Positions 25,523 through 33,834 of a DNA stretch of 53,006 nucleotides are shown here, piece after piece. Made by a program: the position numbers and the translations under genes. Within the stretch, counting starts at the first letter, position 1; each line of letters begins with the position of its first letter. Under the pieces are notes generated by a model. That model did not search any database. It worked only from the letters and a program-made list of their open reading frames with translations, and was not told the DNA's origin. The stretch comes from Clostridium sp. UBA4108 (lineage in GTDB: Bacteria > Bacillota > Clostridia > Clostridiales > Clostridiaceae), in NCBI GenBank assembly GCA_002381695.1, contig DFXM01000025.1, forward strand, positions 933-53,938. The letters run 5' to 3'.

Positions 25523-25740
25523 AAAAAACTCCCGTCTCTGTAAAAATACAGAGACGGGAGTTAGATTCCCGCGTTGCCACTCTAATTGCTATAATAGTAT
25601 ATAATTATAGCCTCTCAATTGTGTTATACAGGACACAAACCCTTAACTCATCGCTAAATGCTCAGGAAGTGGACGGACTACTTAGTATACTAGTTCACAC
25701 CAAACACTAGCTCTCTTAATACTTACATAATCTTTTTTTC
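25523..25740 (-). promoter_or_regulatory. T-box leader of serS (serine specifier UCC)
   Basis: Minus-strand leader with all T-box parts. Stem I has an AGAGAGC strand, the apical GGTGTGAA loop and the closing CTTCCTGAGC strand. By analogy with tyrS leaders, the specifier is TCC at 25671-25673. The T-box antiterminator sequence AGAGTGGCAACGCGGG lies near 25567-25585. A terminator with a perfect 16-base stem (25527-25542/25547-25562) ends in six T. Uncharged tRNA-Ser should stabilise the antiterminator and allow serS transcription. The gap 25741-25838 upstream shows nothing else. Confidence 0.92.
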
Positions 25741-25838
25741 CATCATTGCTTTAATATATATATTGCTATTTATACTAGCAGAGGTTTTAAAATGTGTCAA
25801 TAGCGTAGAAAAAATTATACATTATAGATGCCTTTCCC

Positions 25839-26789
25839 TTAATGTATTTTTTCTATGGGTTTATCCCTTTTTAGGACTATGAATGTAAAGTATGCTCCAA
25901 TTCCTATTTCGAAAGTATAAAATATAATCCGTACTATAGACCAATATATTCTATTTATATATTGAGGTCTTTGTACTGGTGACGTATTTATGTCTATCAA
26001 CCAATTGTAATAATGATATATTATTGACACTTGTGATGGGATATATCTAACCCCAGTTATTATAAGCAAAATACCAACTATTATATAGATCAACTGTTTT
26101 ATATCAATGCTAATACATTCTTGTGACTTCCTTTTTAGGACATTCGAAAGTATTGCTAAAAACAAAATAACCACTACTAAGACTACATACATCAGCGCAT
26201 TTATGCTTAATCCTGAAAATAGACCCTTACTATTTTTTGAAAATAAATCAGCAAGAATTGTACTCAAAAGATTTAACACAGTCTTAATTATAAAATAGCA
26301 TAAAGCTATATCAACAGCGATTTTTATCTTTTCTATCTGCTTATCCCTTTTTATGGACATAAATGTAATGCATGTTCCAATTCCTATTTGCACTACATAA
26401 ATCACAATCTTAACTACAGACTCATATACATCACTCAATGAACTATGTTCTAATAATACTCCTATTACTGATACATACATGGGTATTGTTGTAACTCCAG
26501 TTATTATAAGTAAGACACCAACTATTATAAAAATCAATGGTTTGCTGTCAATGCAAATAGACACTTGTACCTTCCTTTTTAGTAAATTCGAAAGTATTGC
26601 TAAAAACATGATAGGCACTATTAAGGGTACATAACTTGGTGCATAAGACCTTAAATTTACCATGAATTCGTTGCTACTTCTAAAAAGTAAACAAGGAAAA
26701 TTTATACTCAAAATATAAAACAAAATGTCAATTGTAAAATAGTATAAGGCTACATCAATAGCAATTTGTATCTTTTCAATTTTATTCAT
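25839..26789 (-). CDS. Internally duplicated membrane protein of unknown function
   Basis: 316 residues made of two halves of about 150-160 residues that repeat each other. Each begins IEKI(K/Q)IA(V/I)D(V/I)AL, continues with FLAILSN(L/V)LKRK, then (I/V)G(V/I)LLIITGV, and ends in a GIGxxxTF helix and KRDKxIEKI. Each half has about four membrane helices. The DNA halves are still recognisably similar, so the duplication is fairly recent. I do not recognise the family. It sits alone upstream of the serS T-box region; GGGAGGG precedes the ATG. Confidence 0.7.
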   Translation of the reverse strand: MNKIEKIQIAIDVALYYFTIDILFYILSINFPCLLFRSSNEFMVNLRSYAPSYVPLIVPIMFLAILSNLLKRKVQVSICIDSKPLIFIIVGVLLIITGVTTIPMYVSVIGVLLEHSSLSDVYESVVKIVIYVVQIGIGTCITFMSIKRDKQIEKIKIAVDIALCYFIIKTVLNLLSTILADLFSKNSKGLFSGLSINALMYVVLVVVILFLAILSNVLKRKSQECISIDIKQLIYIIVGILLIITGVRYIPSQVSIIYHYYNWLIDINTSPVQRPQYINRIYWSIVRIIFYTFEIGIGAYFTFIVLKRDKPIEKIH

Positions 26790-27038
26790 ACTTTACCCTC
26801 CCATTTATTAATGTTCAGTAGAAAGTGCTAATAGTTTTTTCATAACTTATTTCATTAAAATAACTTGTTTTGTTATTTTTCGAAACTATGAAACAACGGC
26901 ATGAAAATTATATTATAATTTACATAATATTCAATAAACTTTTTAAATGCAATAGTTTAGAAATAATTTATTATTTAATTATTAAGAACACTTTTATCAA
27001 TTCACCGAATAATCATGCTATAAATTAACTAAGCTAGA

Positions 27039-27155
27039 GTGTTATTAATATTTATTATAGATGTCGAAGGAGCCACTGGGAAAGATTGTTCTATAGTATT
27101 AGAAAACATAATTATTTTAAGTAAAGTAAATTCAAAAGAAAGTTATATAAATTAA
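27039..27155 (+). pseudogene. Possible short gene remnant (38-codon ORF, GTG start)
   Basis: In the 456-base gap 26790-27245 a plus-strand frame runs from GTG at 27039 to TAA at 27153-27155. It includes DVEGATGKDCSIVLENI, loosely like the G-x-x-G-x-x-C pattern near the end of DUF2997-type small proteins. There is no ribosome site, and a perfect terminator begins seven bases after the stop. It may be the degraded 3' end of a lost gene. Nothing else was recognised in the gap. Confidence 0.25.
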
Positions 27156-27161
27156 TAAATA

Positions 27162-27197
27162 AAACTAGCAAATCTCAAAAATAAGGTTTGCTAGTTT
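27162..27197. terminator. Intrinsic terminator at 27.2 kb
   Basis: AAACTAGCAAA (27162-27172) pairs perfectly with 27187-27197. A/T-rich flanks on both sides allow use by the minus-strand flippase operon and by any plus-strand transcript ending here. Confidence 0.8.
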
Positions 27198-27245
27198 CTT
27201 TACTTGTTCTTCTATTAATTAACACATATATTTAATTAGGAAAAA

Positions 27246-28292
27246 TTACACATTTGAAGTGCTTGTCATCACAATTTTTGAATTTAGATGTAAAAACATA
27301 ATTCCTATACCACTAATTAGTATCATAAGATAGAAGCTGATTCCTCGACTGAGTAGCATAGCAGAGCTTAGTATATGAACTGGAAATAGAGTCTTAAAGA
27401 ATATTAAGAATCCTCCCTCTCCTATTCCTACTGCACCTGGTAAAGGTAATGCTGCACCTGTAATGTATAAGGCAGACTGAATTAGAATGAATTGAATTAA
27501 AGATGCAGAAGACATTCCAAAGGCTTTATAAACCCAAAATGGGATGCTATGTAACGCTAAAATCTGTACTGTGGTAATAAGGATAGTTTTAATTATAAAT
27601 ATTCTATCATTTTTAATATAATCTGCCCCTTTTTTATACTTTTCTATCTCTATCAGGGCATTTTCTTTGAAAATTACAGATTTTTTAGGATTAAAGTGTT
27701 CTAAAATTTTAACAACTAAATTTACAGCTTTAAAAATAATTTTTTTAGAGAAAATAGATGCCAATATTAACACTAATAAAATTACATTCAGTCCAATTCC
27801 TAAATATAGTAACACACTAAATTTCCCAAGGGTTTCTTTAAAAAAGTTAAATTTTATTATTAAACTCATAATTGCCATTGATACAGTAATAAATTGATAG
27901 GATGCAAGACATATTAGCAAAGCAAGCATGGAATTGGAAATATTTATCTTTTTTTTATGCATATAATATGCCTGCATTGGCTGTCCACCTGTGGCAGCAG
28001 GTGTTATAGAACTGAAAAAAATTCCTATCAATGAATACTGTATACATTGAAGTAAAGTTGACCTTTCTTTAAATACTCCTAAACTACGCCTGATATTTAT
28101 GGCTTCACAGAGAACCACAATAAGCATAAAGACCATACCTATAGCGATATATACTAAGTTTACTTGTGACACTGTTTTTATAATCTCTTCAAAATCAGTG
28201 TTGAAAAAAAACAGCTTGAATGTTATAGCAACAACGATTATAAACAATCCGCCATTTTTCATTAAATTCCATAGTTTTCTACTCTTACTCAT
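27246..28292 (-). CDS. Flippase-like/LPG-synthase-type transmembrane protein
   Basis: 348 residues with about eight membrane helices, matching the transmembrane domain shared by MprF-like flippases and AglD-type proteins: the loop SLGVFKERSTLLQCIQYSL, ITPAATGGQPMQAYYM, and PGAVGIGEGGFLIFF. Such proteins move or modify charged lipids or lipid-linked sugars. GGAGGAG lies four bases before the ATG at 28292. It overlaps the deacetylase gene by eight bases and is the third gene of the operon. The MprF catalytic domain is absent, so a translocator is more likely than a synthase. Confidence 0.82.
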   Translation of the reverse strand: MSKSRKLWNLMKNGGLFIIVVAITFKLFFFNTDFEEIIKTVSQVNLVYIAIGMVFMLIVVLCEAINIRRSLGVFKERSTLLQCIQYSLIGIFFSSITPAATGGQPMQAYYMHKKKINISNSMLALLICLASYQFITVSMAIMSLIIKFNFFKETLGKFSVLLYLGIGLNVILLVLILASIFSKKIIFKAVNLVVKILEHFNPKKSVIFKENALIEIEKYKKGADYIKNDRIFIIKTILITTVQILALHSIPFWVYKAFGMSSASLIQFILIQSALYITGAALPLPGAVGIGEGGFLIFFKTLFPVHILSSAMLLSRGISFYLMILISGIGIMFLHLNSKIVMTSTSNV

Positions 28293-28983
28293 AAAGCTCC
28301 TCCACCGTTCCAAAGGTAAATCCTTGTGATTTCCAGATTGGAAGAACTATTTCTAATGCTTCAACAGTTCTTTTGGGCGCATCATTTTTACCACGGCCAT
28401 CATGAAGACAGATAATATCCCCTTTTTCTGTTTCACGAAGCAATCTATCTGCTATAACCCTTGCCTCTATGTTTGCCTTCCAATCTCCCACAATTACATT
28501 CCAAAGAACAATATCTAAATTTCTTTTCTTTATTTCTTTTATAGCTGTTAAACTAAAATGCCCCCAAGGAGGTCTAAAAAATTTTGGCTTAATCCCAAGA
28601 TCTTTCAATATCTCTATGCTTTTCGAAAAATCTTTTCTTGTATTCCTCGGTGTTTGAAGAATTTCATTCTTGTGTTCTAGTGAATGTAACCCTATAGCAT
28701 GACCATCTTTTTTAAGTTTTTCAATAATTTCCGGATTATTTTTAGCAAACTCTGCTACCACAAAGAAGGTTGCTGGAATTTGGTAAGTTTTTAGAACTCG
28801 AAGAACCTCTGTTGTATATTTACTATCCACGCCATCATCAAATGTTAAATATATATTTTCTACTCCCATTCCTTTTCTTTGCTTTTTCAGTTGTCTATTC
28901 CACCTTCTGTAAAGCAATGTGGGAATGGCTCCATATATCATTAAAACTAACAGAATAATGGTTAGCATTATTATAATCCACAT
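28285..28983 (-). CDS. Membrane-anchored polysaccharide deacetylase (NodB/CE4)
   Basis: About 232 residues with an N-terminal membrane anchor. NodB motifs: TFDDG (catalytic Asp and metal Asp), HSLEH (metal His-x3-His), RPPWGH, WNVIVGDW and ICLHDGRG. It deacetylates GlcNAc-containing glycans at the outer face of the membrane. Start choice is uncertain: ATG 28995 abuts the AGAGG site and ATG 28983 has a long spacing. Either way the gene overlaps the end of the glycosyltransferase gene by about 90-100 bases in another frame. It also overlaps the downstream flippase gene. Confidence 0.85.
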   Translation of the reverse strand: MWIIIMLTIILLVLMIYGAIPTLLYRRWNRQLKKQRKGMGVENIYLTFDDGVDSKYTTEVLRVLKTYQIPATFFVVAEFAKNNPEIIEKLKKDGHAIGLHSLEHKNEILQTPRNTRKDFSKSIEILKDLGIKPKFFRPPWGHFSLTAIKEIKKRNLDIVLWNVIVGDWKANIEARVIADRLLRETEKGDIICLHDGRGKNDAPKRTVEALEIVLPIWKSQGFTFGTVEELYE

Positions 28984-30118
28984 CTTTTCGCTCATTCCTC
29001 TCGTAAATTTTCTTTAGTTTGAATTCCGAAACTTCCCTTCTCAAAAGCTGCATGTTATATTTCATTTCCCCAAGCACCCTCGCATTATTTATTAAAGCTA
29101 TTATATCCTCCGATATATCAAAATCATTTCCCCAAGCAATTTTCCCTATGTGCATTTTTTCAATAAAATCTGCATTTCCAACCTCTTGACATAAAAATGG
29201 TTTAATAATATATAAAGGCGTGGTACTATAAATCGCTTCAAAAGTTGAAATTCCTCCTGGCTTAGTGATTAGTAAATCTGCACTTTTCATATATCTGTAT
29301 ACCTGATTTGTATACCCAATTACCTCTATTTTAGGGTAGTCTTTTTTTAGTTTTTTTAATAATTTTTTATTTTTACCAGTTATAATTGTAATATGAACAT
29401 TGCTTGTCTCATATAATCGTTCTAATATATTATCAAGGTCTGGTATTAATCCCAATCCCCCTCCCATTATAAGGATTTTCTTTTTATCCTGGTGGGGTTT
29501 AACTTGAAGTTCATTATTATCATCAATGGACTTAAATGATAACACCCGTCTATTATCATAGGATTTAAACTGTAAATCTTGTTTAAATGACTGCCTTACA
29601 GGTATGCCGCTTACAACAATTTTTTTACCATCAACGCCTTTGGCTACAAGGCTTTCCTTTGTACTTCTCGTGGCTACAAAATACATATCAGTCATGTTAG
29701 TAATCCATCCATCATGAGCGGTAATGTCAGTGATATATGTATATAGAGGAATATTAACTTTATATTCCTTCTTATAAGTTGAAATAAATCTAGAACTTGC
29801 AGACCATGTAGATATTATTAAATCTGGATCATATTTCTCAATTAAAGAATTTATTTTATTTAAAGTTCGTCTCTTTAAGCAAGAATCTCCATATTTTGTA
29901 GCAAAACTATTTATAAAATTATACACACCTGAAAATCTACATATAAAAAGATTAAAGAACACATAAATTAGTTTAAAAATAATAGGAAATAATGCTTTAA
30001 CACTATCCTGAATTTCAATGGTATCATTAGAATCCGATACAAGTAGTTCTTCCTTAATAGCTTCTGCAGTACAGTAGTGTCCCATTCCAAAACGACTTGT
30101 TAATATTAATATTTTCAA
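28895..30118 (-). CDS. MGDG synthase/UgtP-like glycosyltransferase
   Basis: 407 residues, GT28 family. The N-terminal MGDG-synthase-type domain has RFGMGHYCTAEAI and DITAHDGWI. The C-terminal UDP-sugar domain has ILIMGGGLGL, VIGYTNQVYRYM and TKPGGISTFEAI. It probably transfers a sugar to diacylglycerol or a related lipid at the inner membrane face. The last ~33 residues are coded across the start of the deacetylase gene and look less family-like, so the normal stop may have been lost. First gene of a three-gene envelope operon with the deacetylase and the flippase-like protein. Confidence 0.85.
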   Translation of the reverse strand: MKILILTSRFGMGHYCTAEAIKEELLVSDSNDTIEIQDSVKALFPIIFKLIYVFFNLFICRFSGVYNFINSFATKYGDSCLKRRTLNKINSLIEKYDPDLIISTWSASSRFISTYKKEYKVNIPLYTYITDITAHDGWITNMTDMYFVATRSTKESLVAKGVDGKKIVVSGIPVRQSFKQDLQFKSYDNRRVLSFKSIDDNNELQVKPHQDKKKILIMGGGLGLIPDLDNILERLYETSNVHITIITGKNKKLLKKLKKDYPKIEVIGYTNQVYRYMKSADLLITKPGGISTFEAIYSTTPLYIIKPFLCQEVGNADFIEKMHIGKIAWGNDFDISEDIIALINNARVLGEMKYNMQLLRREVSEFKLKKIYERNERKDVDYNNANHYSVSFNDIWSHSHIALQKVE

Positions 30119-30229
30119 ATAATTACTCCCTTTCTTTATTTTCCCTCACTGTGTGGCCATAAGAATGGAAAATGAACATTCCTTTAACCTACTTCTATCC
30201 TAATGATACTCCTCAATTATTAATTTTAA

Positions 30230-30257
30230 CTTCATAAAATCTTAAGATTTTATGAAG
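30230..30257. repeat. 28-bp perfect palindrome upstream of the envelope operon
   Basis: CTTCATAAAATCTT is followed directly by its reverse complement with no spacer. It lies 112 bases upstream of the glycosyltransferase start and 111 bases past the rfbB stop. It could be an operator for the operon. The absence of a loop and of T-runs makes a terminator less likely. Confidence 0.55.
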
Positions 30258-30330
30258 ATTTTATACAAGATTTAAGAAAGATTCTACATTCTGGTTTTCA
30301 TCTTCACTTTCAAATCAATTTTCTTATAAA

Positions 30331-30355
30331 AAAAGTGGATTTTTAATCCACTTTT
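30331..30355 (-). terminator. Intrinsic terminator after rfbB
   Basis: AAAAGTGGATT (30331-30341) pairs with 30345-30355 around a three-base loop, with a long T-run on the minus strand, 12 bases beyond the rfbB stop. Confidence 0.9.
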
Positions 30356-30367
30356 CTCTAATATAAG

Positions 30368-31393
30368 TTAATCCCTTAACCCACAAGTAACCTTTTCCAT
30401 CCAGTCTCTATTATCTATATACCAGTCTATAGTTTTAACTATTCCAACTTCAAAGGTGGCTTCAGGAGACCATCCAAGGTCATTTCCAATTTTACTAGGG
30501 TCTATGGCATATCTTCTATCGTGACATTTTCTATCCTCTACATAGGTTATTAAGGATTCACTTATATTTTTATCATAATTTTTACTCAAATAATCTATTA
30601 TAGTTTTAACAATGTCTAGATTAGTCCTTTCATTGTGACCTCCTACATTGTAAATTTCCCCTAATTTACCTTCATTTATTACCCTATCAATAGCTCTGCA
30701 ATGGTCTTCAACATATAACCAATCTCTTACATTTAAGCCATCTCCATATATAGGAAGAGAATTTAGAGTAAGGCAATTATTTATTAAAAGAGGTATTAAT
30801 TTTTCAGGAAATTGATGTGGTCCATAATTATTAGAACAGCGTGTTATATTTATGGGCATTTTATAGGTATCGAAGTAAGCCTTCACCATTAAATCAGCAG
30901 AAGCTTTGCTTGCTGAATAAGGGCTATGGGGATCTAAGGGAGTAGCTTCTAAAAAGAAACCTTCTTCATCAAGAGATCCATATACTTCATCAGTGCCGAT
31001 TTGAAGAAATTTTTTATCTGATTTCCACCCATTGGAATTATGCCAAGCTTCTTTTGCACAATTAAGAAGATTAAGAGTGCCTAAAACATTGGTTTTAACA
31101 AATATTTCTGGATCACTAATACTTCTATCTACATGAGATTCAGCAGCAAAATTTACTAGATAGTCTATTTCATAAACTTCAAACAAGTAACTTACTAGTT
31201 CACTATTACCAATATCTCCCAATGCAAAGGTATATCTTTCATCCTTTTCTATATCCTTTAGGTTTTCTAAATTACCTGCATAGGTTAGCTTATCCAGATT
31301 TATAATCTTGATATTTTTATATTTATTTAACATATATAGTATGAAATTTGAGCCGATAAAGCCTGCTCCACCTGTAACTAAATAAGTTTTCAT
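30368..31393 (-). CDS. rfbB: dTDP-glucose 4,6-dehydratase
   Basis: 341 residues, an extended SDR enzyme converting dTDP-glucose to dTDP-4-keto-6-deoxyglucose, the second step of dTDP-rhamnose and related sugar synthesis. NAD-binding GGAGFIGSNF, TDEVYGSL and catalytic YSASK are intact, with FAAESHVDRS, NNYGPHQFPEKLIP and WLYVEDHC typical of RmlB. The ATG at 31393 has AAGGGG upstream, and the ORF extension beyond it has no ribosome site. The partner genes rmlA, rmlC and rmlD are not in this window, so they must lie elsewhere if the pathway is complete. Confidence 0.93.
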   Translation of the reverse strand: MKTYLVTGGAGFIGSNFILYMLNKYKNIKIINLDKLTYAGNLENLKDIEKDERYTFALGDIGNSELVSYLFEVYEIDYLVNFAAESHVDRSISDPEIFVKTNVLGTLNLLNCAKEAWHNSNGWKSDKKFLQIGTDEVYGSLDEEGFFLEATPLDPHSPYSASKASADLMVKAYFDTYKMPINITRCSNNYGPHQFPEKLIPLLINNCLTLNSLPIYGDGLNVRDWLYVEDHCRAIDRVINEGKLGEIYNVGGHNERTNLDIVKTIIDYLSKNYDKNISESLITYVEDRKCHDRRYAIDPSKIGNDLGWSPEATFEVGIVKTIDWYIDNRDWMEKVTCGLRD

Positions 31394-31502
31394 AATATAG
31401 TTATCCCCTTCCAAATTTAATTTAATATGTGAGTATGAATATATATAAAAGTACGGTACCAATACTCTTAATTTGTATAAGGAATTTAAGTTTTATTATT
31501 CA

Positions 31503-32693
31503 TTAGCTTTTTTTACATATAAACATTCCAGCTTCTTTTTCAATAGTCAAAGTGCCTGTTCTTTCGAACTTACCTCTAATGTATGTTTCAAAATCTTCAT
31601 ATCTATTCTTTAGTATTTCATGTTCATTACCATGACAGGATAATATATAGTCAAGTAGAGGCTTATAATCATCTACAATTAAGGAATCCTTATGAATGTG
31701 TAAAGTTATATCCTGGAACCAAGGTTCCAGTTGAGCTGTTCCATTTTCTAGTCCAAAGAGCTCATAGAGATTCACTTCTGAAAGGGATATTCTACTATCA
31801 TAGCCTTTAGTAATATCCTCTATTTTTTTCATATGTTTTTTACCATAGGTACTACAATAAAAGTATCCACCTGGCTTTAACACTCTTTTAATTTCAGATA
31901 ATGTTTTTTCTCTATCATTTACATAAAAAAGCATATGATTAGCTATTATGATATGAAAGCTTTCATTTGGATAAGGTATGTCAGAAGAATTAATAGTTTC
32001 AAATTTAAAAGTTTTATTTAAAGATTTTAATCTTTCTTTCGCGTCATTAAGCATTCCATTAGATATATCTGATAGAATTATTTCACTAGGGCATGGAAGA
32101 TTATTACCATTGCATTTCCAAAGCTCACCATTGCCACAGCCTAATTCAAGCATACGAGGATTTGGAGGAATAGTATAATTCTCAAACATCCAGTTAAACC
32201 ACCCTTGTTTATTTACACTATATTTATTATGTAAGCTGATTCTTATATCAACATTGGTTGAATCTTTATATTGATCTACTAAATCCTTTTCCATATTTAA
32301 TAAGTGAATAATGTTTATTATTTTTTCCCAAAGGAATTCATCATCCCTTTCAAAGATTTTCTCAGCTTCTTCTATGGATTTTTCTATTCTTTCCATGTGA
32401 TTGATTTTATTTCTAACAATTTGTTTTTGTTGTTGTAAGGAATGCTTCAAGTAATCAGTGGTGTTATTACTTGTTATAAACATAGTTATATCTTCTAAGG
32501 AGAAACCTAAGTACTTTAGAGTTAATATTTTCTGGAGCTTTGCAAAATCTAAATCGGTATATAATCTATATCCAGTCTCAGTGAGTTTTGAAGGCTTCAA
32601 TAAACCCTTGTTGTCATAAAACCTTATAGTTCTAATGGTAACTCCAGCTTTTTTTGCAAACTCCCCAGCAGTATAAAATTTTTCCTCTCTCAT
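31503..32693 (-). CDS. MerR-family regulator fused to a SAM-dependent methyltransferase
   Basis: About 396 residues. Residues 1-75 are a MerR winged HTH (FYTAGEFAKKAGVTIRTIRFYDNKGLL, GYRLY), followed by a dimerisation coiled coil to about 140. Residues from about 180 form a class I methyltransferase: MLELGCGNGE, ANHMLFYV, LKPGGYFY. Known MerR-methyltransferase fusions exist in Clostridia and Bacilli, and ligands are mostly unknown. The GGTGAT sequence gives the ribosome site for ATG 32693; starts at 32699 and 32702 are alternatives. The promoter is a 19-bp-spacer MerR type, so autoregulation is likely. Confidence 0.85.
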   Translation of the reverse strand: MREEKFYTAGEFAKKAGVTIRTIRFYDNKGLLKPSKLTETGYRLYTDLDFAKLQKILTLKYLGFSLEDITMFITSNNTTDYLKHSLQQQKQIVRNKINHMERIEKSIEEAEKIFERDDEFLWEKIINIIHLLNMEKDLVDQYKDSTNVDIRISLHNKYSVNKQGWFNWMFENYTIPPNPRMLELGCGNGELWKCNGNNLPCPSEIILSDISNGMLNDAKERLKSLNKTFKFETINSSDIPYPNESFHIIIANHMLFYVNDREKTLSEIKRVLKPGGYFYCSTYGKKHMKKIEDITKGYDSRISLSEVNLYELFGLENGTAQLEPWFQDITLHIHKDSLIVDDYKPLLDYILSCHGNEHEILKNRYEDFETYIRGKFERTGTLTIEKEAGMFICKKS

Positions 32694-32710
32694 TTTCATC
32701 ACCCAACTTC

Positions 32711-32741
32711 ATTATATCGGGTTACCTTAGGTAAGGGTCAA
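32711..32741 (-). promoter_or_regulatory. MerR-type promoter with 19-bp spacer and central dyad
   Basis: On the minus strand TTGACC (32736-32741) and TATAAT (32711-32716) are separated by 19 bases. The spacer holds the dyad TTACCT-T-AGGTAA (32722-32734). This is the hallmark of MerR-activated promoters. Transcription would start near 32704, a few bases from the start codon, so the message would be almost leaderless. Confidence 0.85.
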
Positions 32742-32773
32742 TAGGATAATGCAAATATTTTCAAATAATATAA

Positions 32774-32834
32774 AGCCCCCAAAAGTCATACACAAAGAAA
32801 ATGTGAAATTTCTATGTAATACCTTTTAGGGGCT
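32774..32834 (-). terminator. Terminator-like stem after the 63-residue gene
   Basis: AGCCCCCAAAAG (32774-32785) pairs with 32823-32834 (11 of 12) around a 37-base loop, ten bases past the stop of the small gene. The large loop makes it weaker than the other terminators. Confidence 0.55.
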
Positions 32835-32843
32835 AACTATTAT

Positions 32844-33035
32844 TTATTTTTCATATTGCTCTTCATCTAAAATTTTGTTTAATTTATTTTGAGCCATCCA
32901 TAGCTTCTTTTGCTTTCGATTATAAGCAACTAAGCTATTTCTATTATTCTTATGTAGATCAATTAATTTAATATATTCCTTATCAGCAATTTTTAATGCA
33001 TCTTTAATTACTAAAAGTTCGTCCTTGGTAAACAT
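32844..33035 (-). CDS. Small hypothetical helical protein (63 residues)
   Basis: A Lys/Glu-rich, predicted all-helical protein (FTKDELLVIKDALKIADKEY...) with a strong GGGGG ribosome site seven bases before its ATG and a terminator behind it, so it is probably expressed. Family not recognised. A mobile-element-like repeat lies just upstream (33064-33113). Confidence 0.65.
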   Translation of the reverse strand: MFTKDELLVIKDALKIADKEYIKLIDLHKNNRNSLVAYNRKQKKLWMAQNKLNKILDEEQYEK

Positions 33036-33063
33036 TTTATCACCCCCATTTATTTAATATCTT

Positions 33064-33113
33064 GGCTTTGTTTTAATGATTGTTGATTATAGAACTACAT
33101 ATTAAAACAAAGC
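33064..33113. mobile_element. 50-bp MITE-like element, copy E, with 9-bp target duplication
   Basis: The 50 bases start GGCTTTGTTTTAAT and end ATTAAAACAAAGC, a 13-bp terminal inverted repeat. The exact 9-bp sequence TAATATCTT flanks it on both sides (33055-33063 and 33114-33122), as expected for a target-site duplication. Its centre is the family core TTGTTGATTATAGAACTACAT shared with copies A, B and C. No ORF. It looks like an internally deleted, non-autonomous insertion. Confidence 0.75.
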
Positions 33114-33190
33114 TAATATCTTAAATTATATCCATATTTATAAAATAATTTATTATTTAGATTTGTGCTTTCAACTAGCTTAATGAAATA

Positions 33191-33631
33191 CTAAGATAAG
33201 TTAGTTTTACTTTTTATAAGTTTAAGAGCTGTACTAACAGGAGTTTTTATACTAAAGATAATATTATCATCAATTATTAATTTACATTCATTTTCATTTA
33301 CTTTAATTTCATCAGGTGATGTACTTTTAGGACCCAACTCTCTATATTTTGCTGCATCTACATTAACATTGAATTTCTTACTTTTATCACCTGTAAGTTT
33401 AATTATTGTTCCTTGGTTATTATTATCAATGACTTTAAACTCTATAGTATTATTGCGCATAGGATTACCGTTTAAAGCTACAATGGCTGGACTCCTTTCG
33501 ATAGTAGCTTTTCCAATGAGTGTCATCCAACCTCCACTTAGATTCAGACGTATCACTACATCTAAGCCGTAGGCTTTCTCAAGAGCAGTTAATGCTTGGC
33601 CTAATTCATATATTGTTAATTCATAATTCAT
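33191..33631 (-). CDS. Hypothetical protein (146 residues)
   Basis: A soluble, mixed alpha/beta protein beginning MNYELTIYELGQALTALEKAYG. No family was recognised. A beta-rich middle (GGWMTLIGKATIERS, IIKLTGDKSKKFNV) suggests a small binding or structural domain. AGAGGT precedes the ATG at 33631. It sits in a run of small unknown genes with repeats, consistent with accessory DNA. Confidence 0.6.
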   Translation of the reverse strand: MNYELTIYELGQALTALEKAYGLDVVIRLNLSGGWMTLIGKATIERSPAIVALNGNPMRNNTIEFKVIDNNNQGTIIKLTGDKSKKFNVNVDAAKYRELGPKSTSPDEIKVNENECKLIIDDNIIFSIKTPVSTALKLIKSKTNLS

Positions 33632-33834
33632 TATGTTTTACCTCTTTTCTTATTAACAATTTATAACCTATTACATAGAATTTGATATGTATGTAACTAC
33701 AGATATAAATTGTTAATTAAATAGTATCTTTGCTAAATGTACAAAATATTATACTACTATTATAGCAAAATTTAAATCTTAGCAAATTAAATAACAATAA
33801 TTAATATAAATTATTAGTTAAATTTTCATTAATT

